A program made the position numbers and the translations under genes. Positions 17,844-26,636 of a stretch of DNA of 49,176 nt are shown here, one piece after another. The notes under the pieces are model-generated. The model saw nothing but the letters and a program-made list of their open reading frames with translations, was not told the origin of the DNA and searched no databases. Each line of letters begins with the position of its first letter. Within the stretch, counting starts at the first letter, position 1. The DNA is from Bacillota bacterium. GTDB taxonomy: Bacteria; Bacillota; Sulfobacillia; Sulfobacillales; JAIMBI01. The stretch is from contig JAJZYZ010000004.1 of assembly GCA_021797815.1 (NCBI GenBank), positions 65,487 through 114,662 of the forward strand, in the 5' to 3' direction.

Positions 17844-20800
17844 CTACACGTCCCGGGTCCACCATGCCGGGCGATTCCGCGACGCCCGGCCCCCGTGCGG
17901 GGCAAACGTGAACCGTACACCCCAACTGCCAAGAGGGCTCAGGACGCTTCCCAGATCGGCGCCGCCCAACACCCAGATAGCCCCGCCGCTGGCACCGTTA
18001 TCGATGACTTCGAGATGCCTCAGCTTCAGAAACTCCCGGACATCGATTCGCGTCAGGGGCGTCCCGGAGTCTGATGACCCGTCGGGGCCGCGCACGTCCT
18101 CTCCGCTCGCGTGCTGTCCGCCGCCGCCCGCGAGAAAATCGGGACGCGTCGCCAAGATCGGTTCGGAACCCCGACGCGCGCGGCGGGAGACCTCCGCCTC
18201 GGGCTTCAAGATCGTCTGCAGCCGCCGGTGGATCCGCTCCACTTCCCGGTCCGCGTGCGTCATCCAGTCGAGTGACCACACCCGCTCCAACTCCCAGCCG
18301 AGCCCCTCCAGCACGCTTTGATGGAGGCGGTCCCGATCGCGGGCAGAGGGCAGCGCGAGATAGCTGTCACCATCACTCTCGACGCCCAGAATAAAGTGGG
18401 CGGGGTCCCTTGGATCGACCACCCCAACATCCACACGGTGACCCGAGGCGCCAATACGGCCCTGGCACACGTATCCCCGCGCTTCGAGCCGGGTGCGGAT
18501 GCCTTCCTCGATCGGGTGGGCCTGCCGGCGCGCGCTCGCATCCTCCGCCGCACCCGCCATGCGCCCGTGCTGCGCGTAGTGGAGGTAGTCCTTCAAATCG
18601 GCAACCCCGCGTGCCCGCGTGCGGCCCAGATCGATATCATCCGCCGTGATGGTGGAGAAAATGACCACCCCCAGCCGCGCACGGGTGATGGCGACGTTCA
18701 GCCGCCTCTCCCCGCCATTTTGATTCAGGGGCCCCATATTGAGGGCCATCAGGCCATTTGCATCGCGCCCATAAGTGACCGAGAAATAGATGATGTCGCG
18801 CTCGTCGCCCTGCACGTTCTCCAGGTTCTTGATGAAGAGCCGCTCCCGGGCCTGGTTGATCCGATCCTCCACCTCGGGCATCGCCCGCAGCTTCCGGTCG
18901 AGCATTTCCTCGATGAGCAGCTGCTGGTTCTGATTAAACGTCACCACACCCAGCGAAGGCGCCGCCTCCGCCCCTGCCTGAAAATGGCCGAGGACGGCCT
19001 CTACCACCGCCGCGGCCTCTTCAGGGTTCGTCCGGGTGCGGCCGCGATCGTAGACGCCATCCACCGGCTGAAGCCGCACGGCGTGGTCCGTTGTGACCGG
19101 AGATGGAAACGTGACGAGATGCGATTCGTAGTATCGATAATTGGAGAACGCGATGAGACTTTCGTGCCGGCTCCGGTAGTGCCATTCGAGCCGGAGCGTC
19201 GGCAGCGAGGAGGCCAGACATTCATCGAGAATGCTCTCAAGATCTTCTAACGGCCCCTCATCGACCGGATCGTCGGATCCCTGGCGATCAAAGAAGTTGG
19301 TGGGCGGAAGCTGCTTCGGGTCTCCGACGACAATCACCTGGGCGCCGCGCGCGATGACGCCCACGGCATCCCATACGGGAATCTGAGACGCCTCGTCGAA
19401 GATCACCACATCGAAGCGGGCGTCCAGATCGAGATATTGAGACACGGAGAGGGGACTCATCAAGAGGCAGGGCTTCAGTTGGGTCAGCAGCGTGGGCATC
19501 GCCTGGATAAGCTTGCGGACGGGCCAGTGGGCCCGTTTTTTGTTGAGCTCATGCTGCAAGACCCGCATCTGGGGGCCTGGCGGGTTCCCCGGCTGAACCC
19601 GGGGAACCCGGGACGCCAGCGTCGCGACCAGATACCGGGCGGTCGCATCTTGGAAGGATCGATCGAGGGCCCGGAATTCCGCAATTTTTCGCTCGCGATC
19701 CGTCCGTGAGAAGTTCCGCAAAGGAGCTTCGCCGTCCATCACGGCGCGGAACCACCCGTACTGATAAGAGTAGTCCCAGTAGGCCTCGAGGTCTTCGGGC
19801 AAGACCCTTCGCTCGTCCAAACGCGTGATGATGGGCCCGAGGCCCGCGTCGGCCATTTGATGACGCAGTTCCATGAAGCGGGCCCAAAGGTGCCATTCAG
19901 AGCGCGCCTCGCCCCAGCGCCTGAGCGTCTGACCCAGGGCCGAAAACCCGTCCGGGAGGCTTTGAGGCTCCGAGCCCTGAGTAAGGCGGGTAAGCGTGAC
20001 CCGGAATGCGTGGTACTCCTGCCATGCCTGGCGGTATTCTTCCAGGGCGGGCCGGGCCTTTTCGTGCCCTCGTGCTTTCGTCCATCTGGTACAGGTGTGC
20101 CGCGCCAACGGGCCGTCAGTCTGGGTAAGCGCCCATCGCCAGAGGGCTTCCCTAAACTGGTCCGCCCAGTCGGCCATACTGTTGACCGCATCCCAGTCGG
20201 TATCGGTGCCCCGATACACGGTGCTGCCGAGCGTGCGGGCGGCCTCGTCCGCGAACTCCGCAATGTGCCCATCTTCATGGTTGATCTGGCTCAGAGCATG
20301 AAGGGCGGTATCTAAAGATGAGCCCGCAGGAAGCTTCACGGCGTACGGGCGGAGCTGCGCCACAATCCGTCGGCGCACAAGCCAGCGCGTGAGTCCCCCC
20401 CGCGCGAGGGCGGCGGTCCACTCGGCCAGGAGCGGCTCCCCCTGCACCACCGACACCTCCGCTCGAAACCACTCGCCAAGCGTGCGCCCTGCCTCGCTGC
20501 GGGCGCTGCCATGCCGCGCCCATTCGTGGAGTCGCTCGCCTGGGTTGTCGTCGAGGCGCTCTAAAATACCGGAGGGAACACCTTGTTCCCGGGTCAGCAC
20601 CTCACACAGCGTGTCGAAGGCCTCAAGACTCTCGGTGGCGTCCGAGAGCCCGCCCGGACCGACCGCGCTCGCGACGGCGGCCGCGGCCACCTTTATTCGC
20701 TTGAGAATGCGGCCGCTCTCTGAGAGTGTGGCAGCAAGCTCGTCTTCCCAGGCGAACGTGGCCGTCTCGTAAGTCATTCCCACGAGGGGGTGGCTCGCCA

Positions 20801-23372
20801 CGGGATGTTCCAGGTCCGCGATGACGCCGGCGAGGGACCGCACCATCTCCCGTTGGTCGTTGAGCTCCCGCGCCGTGACCTGCTCGTCGCCACGGGACGC
20901 CCCGATCCTCGCCGGATCCCAGTCGGCGTGACGGTAGATGACGCCCATGGCATCGCGCAGAGTGAGGCCGTTTTCGTGCGGGCGGTGCAAGGTCTCCACC
21001 CAGGCATTCAGATCGGCCCGCAACGCCTGAAGGCGCTGCCCTTCGTCGAGCCAGTCGGCCTCGGAATAGGACTCCGCCGCCGTGAGCGCCTGCCGGAACT
21101 GGTCTAGCACTTCCGTCTTCTTGGCCTTGGCGGAATGAAGCTCGAGACAAAACGGGCCAAGCCCTACCGCCGACAGCCGGTCCGACACCACGTCCAGCGC
21201 CGCCATCTTGGCCGACACGAACAGCACCCGCTTGCCGGCTCCCAAGAAGTGGGCGATGAGGTTCGTAATCGTCTGGGACTTGCCCGTTCCCGGCGGCCCC
21301 TCGAGCACGAGATCGTAACCCGCGGCCGCCCGGCTCAGTGCGTTCATTTGAGAAGAATCCGCGTCAAGCGGGGTGAGAAGATCCCACGGTGCGTGTCGCG
21401 CGTCGATGTCACGCCGGTCAGCGAAGGCGTCTGGCGCCCCCACGGCGGCCTCGCCCTGATCCGGGTCGATAAGGCGGGCGACCACCCGATTCTTGCGCAC
21501 ATCCTCGGCCCGGTCCTCGAGATCCTTCCACATTAGATACTTGGCGTACGAGAGAAGGCTCAGAAACGCCTCGTCTCGCACCTCCCAGCCAGCGAGGTCG
21601 CCGACGGCCAGTCGAAAAATCTGGAGAATCTTGCCGACATCGACGCCCGCCTTGTCCGCGGGCAGGGGGTCAAGCCCCTTCAGATTCAGCTGAAATCGGT
21701 CGCGCAAGAGCTGAACCAAGGTGGGATTGACGACGGTGTCGTCATCGTGGCGGGTGATTTCAAACCCGCTTCGGGTCGTGCGCCGCGAGATTGTGACCGG
21801 CATGAGCACGATCGGCGCCGGCATGAGCTTGGGCTTGCTCTCGTCACGCCAGTACAGCATCCCCATGGACAAAAAGAGCGTATTGGCTCCGCTCTCTTCG
21901 AAGCTTGTCCGACTGGCCCGGAGGATGTTGACCAGCCGAGTGGTCAGATCCTGCGGCGGAAGCGCGGACAGGAGCTCCCGATTTTCCATGACGCCACGGG
22001 CCAGCGCATCGTAGGGGTTCTCACCTGTCCGCCGGATCGCAATAGCCACCGATCGGGGATCCTCATCGGGCAGAAACTCGAAGAGCGAGCGAAACTTCCA
22101 CCCCCTCCCGCCCGCCAGCGCATCCTCGAGCTGGTCGAGGTCAGGAACCAGCAGCGGAATCGTTGTCCGTGAGATACGGAAGTTCAGAAGGCGGTTGGTC
22201 CCGGTGAGGTCGAGAAGCTTCCCTTTCCAATGGGCAATCCTCCCCTCGGACGCTGAAGGGCCCGCACCATCGCCGAGAGACGCCTCGTCATCCAGGGGAG
22301 GGAACTCGGGCGCCGGCTCAATTTCGGGCACCCGCACGGGACTCGAAGGGGGTGGTTCGCTCCCGACCCATCGGGAAGGCAGCGGCAGGATGTTTTCCAT
22401 CCGCGCACGGCGAATGTCGAGTCCGAAGAGGAACGCGGCGTCATCGTCCAGATGGCTCGCACCGACCCGTACGGCCGTGGAGAGATCCATGGGAGCCGCT
22501 CCGGTGAGACCCGTCGTCTCGAACACCACCATTTCGCCGCTCCGCACACGTTTGCGGATGCTCTGGCCATCGTCTGTCACGGCGGTGGGGAGTATGCTGT
22601 CCACCAACCAGCATCCGACCCAGGAGTGCCCCTCTTTCACCAGCACGACGGGGTGGAGGCTGGCCTGCTCCAGGCACGACGTGACCAGCATGGTGAGGTC
22701 GAGGCAGGTTCCGAGGCGCCCCGACAAGATCCGTTCTGCAAGCCGGATCTTCTGTCCGTCCACGCCGAACGAGGCGGGCGGGGTGCTGTACACCAGATGC
22801 TCGGCCGCAATAGCGCTGTAGATGCCCGCAACCTGATACCAGACATCTTCGCGACTTCCGGTCTGGTATCCCCGGATTGCGGCCCCGGGCCTCGCCTTCT
22901 CCAAAATCCGGCTGGCCGCGGACAGCAGACCATCAATCGAAGGAGTATTAGGCTGGGAGAAGGCGGCCAGCAGTTCGGGCAGCGACCGCATGCCCGCCCA
23001 CTGATCGTACGCCAGGATCTCCATAGGCACGATCGCGCGAAACAGTTCTTCCGCGTCGGAGGTTGCCACGATGGTCAGATCCCGGTACTCCCGCTCCGAG
23101 CAACCGGCCAGATAGTCATGGGACAGGGGAAGGTCGACAACATCGAAGGTGCGGCTCTCGCCGGGACCCAGCTCATCAATGTGCAGGGCGAAATCGGTGC
23201 TGAGGGGGCGGCCGCTTATCACCACCTGCACACGACGCTCCGCCGCCTCCGACAGGCTCTGGACATTCAGTCGCGAGACCACCGGTACGCTGTTCACGTA
23301 AGACGCAGCACTGACCGGAAGCCGCAGGTCAAGCTCGACCAGAAGGCGATTCGAAGAAGAATTCACCGGCAC
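17844..23372 (-). CDS. DUF4011-helicase-Vsr protein (Hhe-like anti-phage candidate)
   Basis: A giant 1842-residue protein. N-terminal transglutaminase-like segment with a possible Cys223 (GTCLDLTML), His249 (GHSWVGCWL) and Asp258. DUF4011 region about 379-450 (HWKGKLLDLTGTNRLLNFR). SF1 helicase core: Walker A GPPGTGKSQT with Lys698, Walker B FDEASQ (Asp1326, Glu1327), GDPKQLPP (1350-1357), ENVQGDERD and NVAITRAR (1559-1566). Vsr/MTES_1575-type nuclease about 1620-1720 with Asp1648 (GHRVDVGV) and Glu1665 (LGVESDGD). A DUF3320-like end follows. This is the order described for Hhe, a single-gene phage defence found by defence-island surveys. GTG start, weak ribosome site. It stands alone; gene spacing from the MFS fusion downstream is 105 bases. 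No modification gene accompanies it. Confidence 0.88.
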   Translation of the reverse strand: MPVNSSSNRLLVELDLRLPVSAASYVNSVPVVSRLNVQSLSEAAERRVQVVISGRPLSTDFALHIDELGPGESRTFDVVDLPLSHDYLAGCSEREYRDLTIVATSDAEELFRAIVPMEILAYDQWAGMRSLPELLAAFSQPNTPSIDGLLSAASRILEKARPGAAIRGYQTGSREDVWYQVAGIYSAIAAEHLVYSTPPASFGVDGQKIRLAERILSGRLGTCLDLTMLVTSCLEQASLHPVVLVKEGHSWVGCWLVDSILPTAVTDDGQSIRKRVRSGEMVVFETTGLTGAAPMDLSTAVRVGASHLDDDAAFLFGLDIRRARMENILPLPSRWVGSEPPPSSPVRVPEIEPAPEFPPLDDEASLGDGAGPSASEGRIAHWKGKLLDLTGTNRLLNFRISRTTIPLLVPDLDQLEDALAGGRGWKFRSLFEFLPDEDPRSVAIAIRRTGENPYDALARGVMENRELLSALPPQDLTTRLVNILRASRTSFEESGANTLFLSMGMLYWRDESKPKLMPAPIVLMPVTISRRTTRSGFEITRHDDDTVVNPTLVQLLRDRFQLNLKGLDPLPADKAGVDVGKILQIFRLAVGDLAGWEVRDEAFLSLLSYAKYLMWKDLEDRAEDVRKNRVVARLIDPDQGEAAVGAPDAFADRRDIDARHAPWDLLTPLDADSSQMNALSRAAAGYDLVLEGPPGTGKSQTITNLIAHFLGAGKRVLFVSAKMAALDVVSDRLSAVGLGPFCLELHSAKAKKTEVLDQFRQALTAAESYSEADWLDEGQRLQALRADLNAWVETLHRPHENGLTLRDAMGVIYRHADWDPARIGASRGDEQVTARELNDQREMVRSLAGVIADLEHPVASHPLVGMTYETATFAWEDELAATLSESGRILKRIKVAAAAVASAVGPGGLSDATESLEAFDTLCEVLTREQGVPSGILERLDDNPGERLHEWARHGSARSEAGRTLGEWFRAEVSVVQGEPLLAEWTAALARGGLTRWLVRRRIVAQLRPYAVKLPAGSSLDTALHALSQINHEDGHIAEFADEAARTLGSTVYRGTDTDWDAVNSMADWADQFREALWRWALTQTDGPLARHTCTRWTKARGHEKARPALEEYRQAWQEYHAFRVTLTRLTQGSEPQSLPDGFSALGQTLRRWGEARSEWHLWARFMELRHQMADAGLGPIITRLDERRVLPEDLEAYWDYSYQYGWFRAVMDGEAPLRNFSRTDRERKIAEFRALDRSFQDATARYLVATLASRVPRVQPGNPPGPQMRVLQHELNKKRAHWPVRKLIQAMPTLLTQLKPCLLMSPLSVSQYLDLDARFDVVIFDEASQIPVWDAVGVIARGAQVIVVGDPKQLPPTNFFDRQGSDDPVDEGPLEDLESILDECLASSLPTLRLEWHYRSRHESLIAFSNYRYYESHLVTFPSPVTTDHAVRLQPVDGVYDRGRTRTNPEEAAAVVEAVLGHFQAGAEAAPSLGVVTFNQNQQLLIEEMLDRKLRAMPEVEDRINQARERLFIKNLENVQGDERDIIYFSVTYGRDANGLMALNMGPLNQNGGERRLNVAITRARLGVVIFSTITADDIDLGRTRARGVADLKDYLHYAQHGRMAGAAEDASARRQAHPIEEGIRTRLEARGYVCQGRIGASGHRVDVGVVDPRDPAHFILGVESDGDSYLALPSARDRDRLHQSVLEGLGWELERVWSLDWMTHADREVERIHRRLQTILKPEAEVSRRARRGSEPILATRPDFLAGGGGQHASGEDVRGPDGSSDSGTPLTRIDVREFLKLRHLEVIDNGASGGAIWVLGGADLGSVLSPLGSWGVRFTFAPHGGRASRNRPAWWTRDV

Positions 23373-23615
23373 TCACGCTCGTTTCGCATTAACCGGAAGC
23401 CCCGTCGAAAATGAATGGGCGCGGCCGGGAGCGCCCGACGTCCACATCCCTCAGAGACGCCTTTGCCCACCACGAATCGTTCGTGGGGCCCCACGGCCAT
23501 TCCTGCCCCAAAGCGTCGGCGGCCTCCCGTGGCCCGCCAGCATCCGGTGGCGCGGCATGGCGGGGAAACCAGAGCAGGCTCGACCGAGGCGGCGATCCAG
23601 AGATTCGCAGACGAA
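23373..23615. other. Non-coding gap before defence gene
   Basis: About 240 bases plus the hairpin that follows. It separates the start of the large helicase gene from the end of the cytochrome operon and should hold the helicase promoter. No gene recognised. Confidence 0.4.
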
Positions 23616-23647
23616 GCGTCGGCACCGAATTCCGACGGTGCCGACGC
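23616..23647 (-). terminator. Hairpin after the cytochrome b operon
   Basis: A perfect 12-base stem (GCGTCGGCACCG at 23616-23627 and its complement at 23636-23647) with an eight-base loop, about 80 bases after the last operon gene. The T-richer side is on the plus strand (CATCGTTTCTT), so minus-strand termination is likely but not strong. Confidence 0.6.
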
Positions 23648-23726
23648 CTCATCGTTTCTTGCCGACCGGGCCATCATTCACCACGGTTGCGGCTGGCCGC
23701 CCGGCGGCGGCCTCCCGCGCTGTCTC

Positions 23727-23936
23727 CTACCTCTGGTGCGACGAGCCGGGCGCACGCCGCAAGGGCACCAGGACCCCGAGAGCGATGAACGTCCCGGCGG
23801 CAATGGCAGCCGCCCCGAGCAGGAGACTCGACAGCCTCAAGTCAACGAAGCCTGCGCTGAGCGTGCCGAATCCTGCCACGCCCAAGGCGCACCCCACCAC
23901 CATTCGCAGGATGGCGAGGCCGCGTCCGTTACGCAT
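23727..23936 (-). CDS. Small membrane protein of cytochrome b operon
   Basis: A 69-residue protein with two predicted membrane helices (AILRMVVGCALGVAGFGTL and SSLLLGAAAIAAGTFIALGV) and a basic tail. The ATG overlaps the end of the preceding gene by eight bases and has AGGAGA ten bases upstream, so it is translated with the cytochrome genes. I do not recognise a family. By position it may be a minor subunit or assembly factor of the cytochrome b complex (inference). Confidence 0.7.
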   Translation of the reverse strand: MRNGRGLAILRMVVGCALGVAGFGTLSAGFVDLRLSSLLLGAAAIAAGTFIALGVLVPLRRAPGSSHQR

Positions 23937-24909
23937 TGTGGATCTCCTCCCGCCGCAGGGCTCCGGTGGGGCTTGCCGGATGATCGTGGTAGTAGTCCTG
24001 CCAGATCAGCCGATGCACGCCGACATACTGGGGGATCCGCCTCCATCCCGGAATCCAGGGCGTGGCCGCGAGGAAGGCCCAGAACAGGAACCCGATGACG
24101 AGCGCAAGTGCGTCGGGAGCCGCCGAGTTGGCGACCACCGGCCATTGATAGATCCAGGTGGGAATCGTCATCCACCAGGCGCCCGGATATCCGTTGACCG
24201 CTGGATGGATGATGCCCCAGGCGGCCCCCTGCAGACTCTGCGTCGCCGGTAACGTCTGCAGCGGCGTGCCTTGCAGGAACAGGAGCGCGTTTTGGTTGTC
24301 AAGCCGGTCGACCACCGCCGGGTTCCGGGTCAGCGATCCGTACATAAGTCCGCTGCGGCCGAGATTCAGTACCGCTGTCATCAGTGCCCGCACAGGTCCG
24401 TAAGAGCCCGACGGCCACACGACGGTCCCGTGGCGATAGACGGCGTGACCGAGGGCCGTCGTCGCTGCCTGCTCCCACCGCTTCTGCTGGGCGGCGGGGG
24501 CGTTGGTGAAGGCCTTGAGGGCCGGGCGAATGGCCGGGTTTATGGACGCTGCCATCGCCAACGGCTTCAGGATGAAGTCCTGGGCCGCGTTTATCGGATG
24601 CAGCACCCCCACCGCGGACTGGATTCCGGTCTGAACGCTTCCCGTGCCCTGGTTGTACGGGGGGCCGTAGTTGGCGAGCTGCCCCTGACCGTCGAGCGCA
24701 CGGAGCGCGACCTGCTCAAAGATTACCGGGTGCCCGGTCGCGTACCCCTTGATGGTAAGCGGAGGCTGTTCCGGCAACCCGAACAGGGCAGACGCTATCA
24801 GCACGACGACGGCGACAATGGCCAACGTCAGCAGGAGATGCTTCACGAAATCTTCCGGCACGAGCCGATACTCGCCCGCTACGTCACGCGCGTCGCTCAC
24901 CCGATTCAC
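23929..24909 (-). CDS. Cytochrome b C-terminal-like membrane subunit
   Basis: A 326-residue membrane protein following the b6-type cytochrome gene. A helix at about 23-44 (HLLLTLAIVAVVVLIASALFG) is followed by a long extracytoplasmic domain of about 200 residues and one or two helices near the end (ALALVIGFLFWAFLAATPW). The closing PGWRRIPQYVGVHRLIWQDYY resembles the C-terminus of Firmicutes cytochrome b/subunit IV. I cannot find a PEWY-type quinol-site motif, and the large soluble insert is unlike subunit IV. GTG start overlapping the upstream gene by 26 bases; another GTG at 24900 is possible. It likely pairs with the cytochrome b6-like protein in a non-standard bc complex; exact role uncertain. 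Confidence 0.65.
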   Translation of the reverse strand: MNRVSDARDVAGEYRLVPEDFVKHLLLTLAIVAVVVLIASALFGLPEQPPLTIKGYATGHPVIFEQVALRALDGQGQLANYGPPYNQGTGSVQTGIQSAVGVLHPINAAQDFILKPLAMAASINPAIRPALKAFTNAPAAQQKRWEQAATTALGHAVYRHGTVVWPSGSYGPVRALMTAVLNLGRSGLMYGSLTRNPAVVDRLDNQNALLFLQGTPLQTLPATQSLQGAAWGIIHPAVNGYPGAWWMTIPTWIYQWPVVANSAAPDALALVIGFLFWAFLAATPWIPGWRRIPQYVGVHRLIWQDYYHDHPASPTGALRREEIHNA

Positions 24910-25519
24910 CTACCCTTTCCGGTTGTGTTGCGTGAGTGGGATATGGAGGCACCACGCTCTTCACCCGCACCAGCGCCAGGTGCAGCCCGATAATGACGGT
25001 CAGCACCAGCGGCATTACCACCACGTGCATGCCAAACATCTGACCCGCGTTGGTGAGGTTGACCCAGCCGAGCCCGAGCGCGTTCAGTCCATCCTTGGCC
25101 TGCACCGCGTTCCACTGCGAATAAAGATCTCCGTTGATAAGGAACCCCGTGAATGCCGTCGGGATCGCGACCAGAAAGGCGATGGCGCCCAACAGCCAGG
25201 TCAATCCCCGGCCGCCGCGCCAGGCCCCCGAGAAGAACACTCGCCACAGATGCAGCATCATAAAGAAGAAGAACGCCTGCACACCCCAGAAATGGGTGGC
25301 CGCCACGAAGCGCATGGCTCCGTTGTACGACCACGTGTCTGCTCCGTTCATGGCCAGCAGGAGGCCGGAGACAACCAGCACCACGAAGCTCGAGGCCGTC
25401 AGGGACCCCAGCATGTACATGAATCCGCGGGCGTATTCCGGAAGCTCCGTCGGCAGCCAGGTATCGGCCGACATCACCGTGCGCAGCGATTGCCGTGAGG
25501 CCACAGTCCAGTTGCTCAT
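24884..25519 (-). CDS. Cytochrome b6-like protein (N-terminal cytochrome b)
   Basis: Four-helix di-heme cytochrome b of 211 residues, the quinol-oxidising core of a bc-type complex. Heme ligands are visible: His76 (AATHFWGV) and His90 (MMLHLWRVFF), then His165 (FGMHVVVMP) and His180 (IIGLHLALVRVK). The second pair is 15 apart, as in b6-type rather than bc1-type proteins. The protein contains no Cys, so the thioether-linked heme c(i) of b6f and Bacillus complexes cannot form. A strong AAGGAGGGAGGTG precedes the ATG. It is the second gene of the operon, after a 30-residue microprotein. No Rieske or cytochrome c gene is in the window, so the electron acceptor is unknown. Confidence 0.88.
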   Translation of the reverse strand: MSNWTVASRQSLRTVMSADTWLPTELPEYARGFMYMLGSLTASSFVVLVVSGLLLAMNGADTWSYNGAMRFVAATHFWGVQAFFFFMMLHLWRVFFSGAWRGGRGLTWLLGAIAFLVAIPTAFTGFLINGDLYSQWNAVQAKDGLNALGLGWVNLTNAGQMFGMHVVVMPLVLTVIIGLHLALVRVKSVVPPYPTHATQPERVGESGERRA

Positions 25520-25546
25520 TCCGATGTCACCTCCCTCCTTGACGGC

Positions 25547-25639
25547 CTATCGGCCGTGCGTAATCGGCCAGATGAGCCCTATGACAAACGTGAGCAGGAA
25601 GAGTCCCTCAACAATGAAATTGCCCGACCCGGGAGACAT
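25547..25639 (-). CDS. 30-residue membrane microprotein leading the cytochrome b operon
   Basis: An ATG preceded by GGGGAGGAATCTCC opens a 30-codon frame ending in TAG. The peptide begins MSPGSGNFIVEG, has one hydrophobic helix (LFLLTFVIGLIWPI) and ends THGR. It lies 27 bases before the cytochrome b6-like gene on the same strand. Single-helix subunits such as PetG/PetL/PetN of b6f complexes are of similar size, so a small structural subunit is plausible, but no sequence match is claimed. The ribosome site and spacing make it a likely real gene. Confidence 0.6.
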   Translation of the reverse strand: MSPGSGNFIVEGLFLLTFVIGLIWPITHGR

Positions 25640-26308
25640 GGAGATTCCTCCCCCCTTGGGCTTGTTGTCCGTAGGCTAACCCTCGCAGCATGCCGGGGAA
25701 ACGGACCCATGCCGGAAACTGCGAGGTGCAAAAGGTTCGTGGATGGGTTGCCAGGAGACGCCCGGCAGGTGGCCTGTCGGGCATGTAAACATGGGGCCCC
25801 CCGGCCTGTCCACTTGTCGCGGGAGTCCCTCCGGACCGGGGCCTGCCACGGCCGCCACGACACGGCGGTGATAAGGAGCGGCCAAACGCCCCCTGCCCAA
25901 GCCGGAACGGAAGCGACGCGGCTGGCTTGACTCTGCTGCGAAGCCCAAGCGCGGAGCGCCAGAACACCGCAGTAGGAAGCCCGGGCTGGGCGGGCCGTGC
26001 GCGCTTTGGCTCACGCGTTGCGCGGGACCGTTCACGGCGTGAGACTCCCCACACGCCCGGACGACCATGAAAGAGGGAGCGCCGGCGAGAGGACCTCCCT
26101 GTGGCTCCATGTGGCCGTCCTACAAATAAAACGAGCCCATCCCAGGGTCTCGGGGAGATGAATCCCCGGCCCGCGCAGTCAGCCGACACCGGCCAAAACC
26201 CCCGCCCCCGAGCGTCCGCGGCCTGTACGACCCCACACTCCACGGCCACCTGCCTTCGGCATTGGCGAGCGACCCCGCACGGCCGGGGCGAATCCCCATC
26301 TCGGCGGT
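25640..26308. other. Non-coding region between divergent operons
   Basis: About 670 bases with no defensible gene. A long minus-strand open frame exists but has a basic, Gly/Arg/Pro-rich product, no ribosome site at its start, and overlaps the microprotein. The region should contain the promoter of the cytochrome operon. Confidence 0.4.
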
Positions 26309-26420
26309 AAAAGGAGGTGCCTCGGTCACTCCCGGCAAACCGGGTCACGACCCGGCGCACGATGGCAAGTCGGCGTCGCAACACAATGCCGGCCCGCCGG
26401 GTTGAGAGCGGCGGGCCGGC
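26309..26420 (+). promoter_or_regulatory. Structured leader candidate upstream of acyl-CoA ligase
   Basis: An AAAGGAGGTG box at 26310-26318 is not followed by a usable start. CCCGG-CAAA-CCGGG (26331-26344) and CCGGGT-CACG-ACCCGG (26340-26355) share five bases, so only one of the two hairpins can form at a time. A 12-base perfect hairpin (26388-26399 with 26409-26420) follows, without a U-run. The layout could be an attenuator or a hidden leader peptide, but no known riboswitch class fits. It lies about 220 bases before the beta-oxidation operon. Confidence 0.35.
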
Positions 26421-26636
26421 CACGCTGCCGGATTCGCCGCATCGCGCTTCGTCCCGCGAGGCCGCCGCGTGCTCTGGTGTCGCGCAAGGGTCAGCGGACG
26501 CACACTGCTTGCGACATCCGGCCCTCTTGCCTACCTCTTCATCCTCCTACGCTACGCGTGTGCTGGGAGTCCAGCGTCTAATGGCGCCGCCCGTCTTCGA
26601 GGGACCACGAGACGTTTGAAAGGAGTGTCGACACGC

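Noticed and set aside
26309-26420. A c-di-GMP-I riboswitch suggested by GGCAAACC
   Set aside because: The GGCAAACC string is explained by a simple CCCGG-CAAA-CCGGG hairpin, and the second conserved block of that riboswitch (GACGCAAAGCC-like) is missing.
25608-26423. A 271-codon minus-strand frame upstream of the cytochrome operon
   Set aside because: Low-complexity Arg/Gly/Pro product, no usable ribosome site, and it overlaps the microprotein in another frame.
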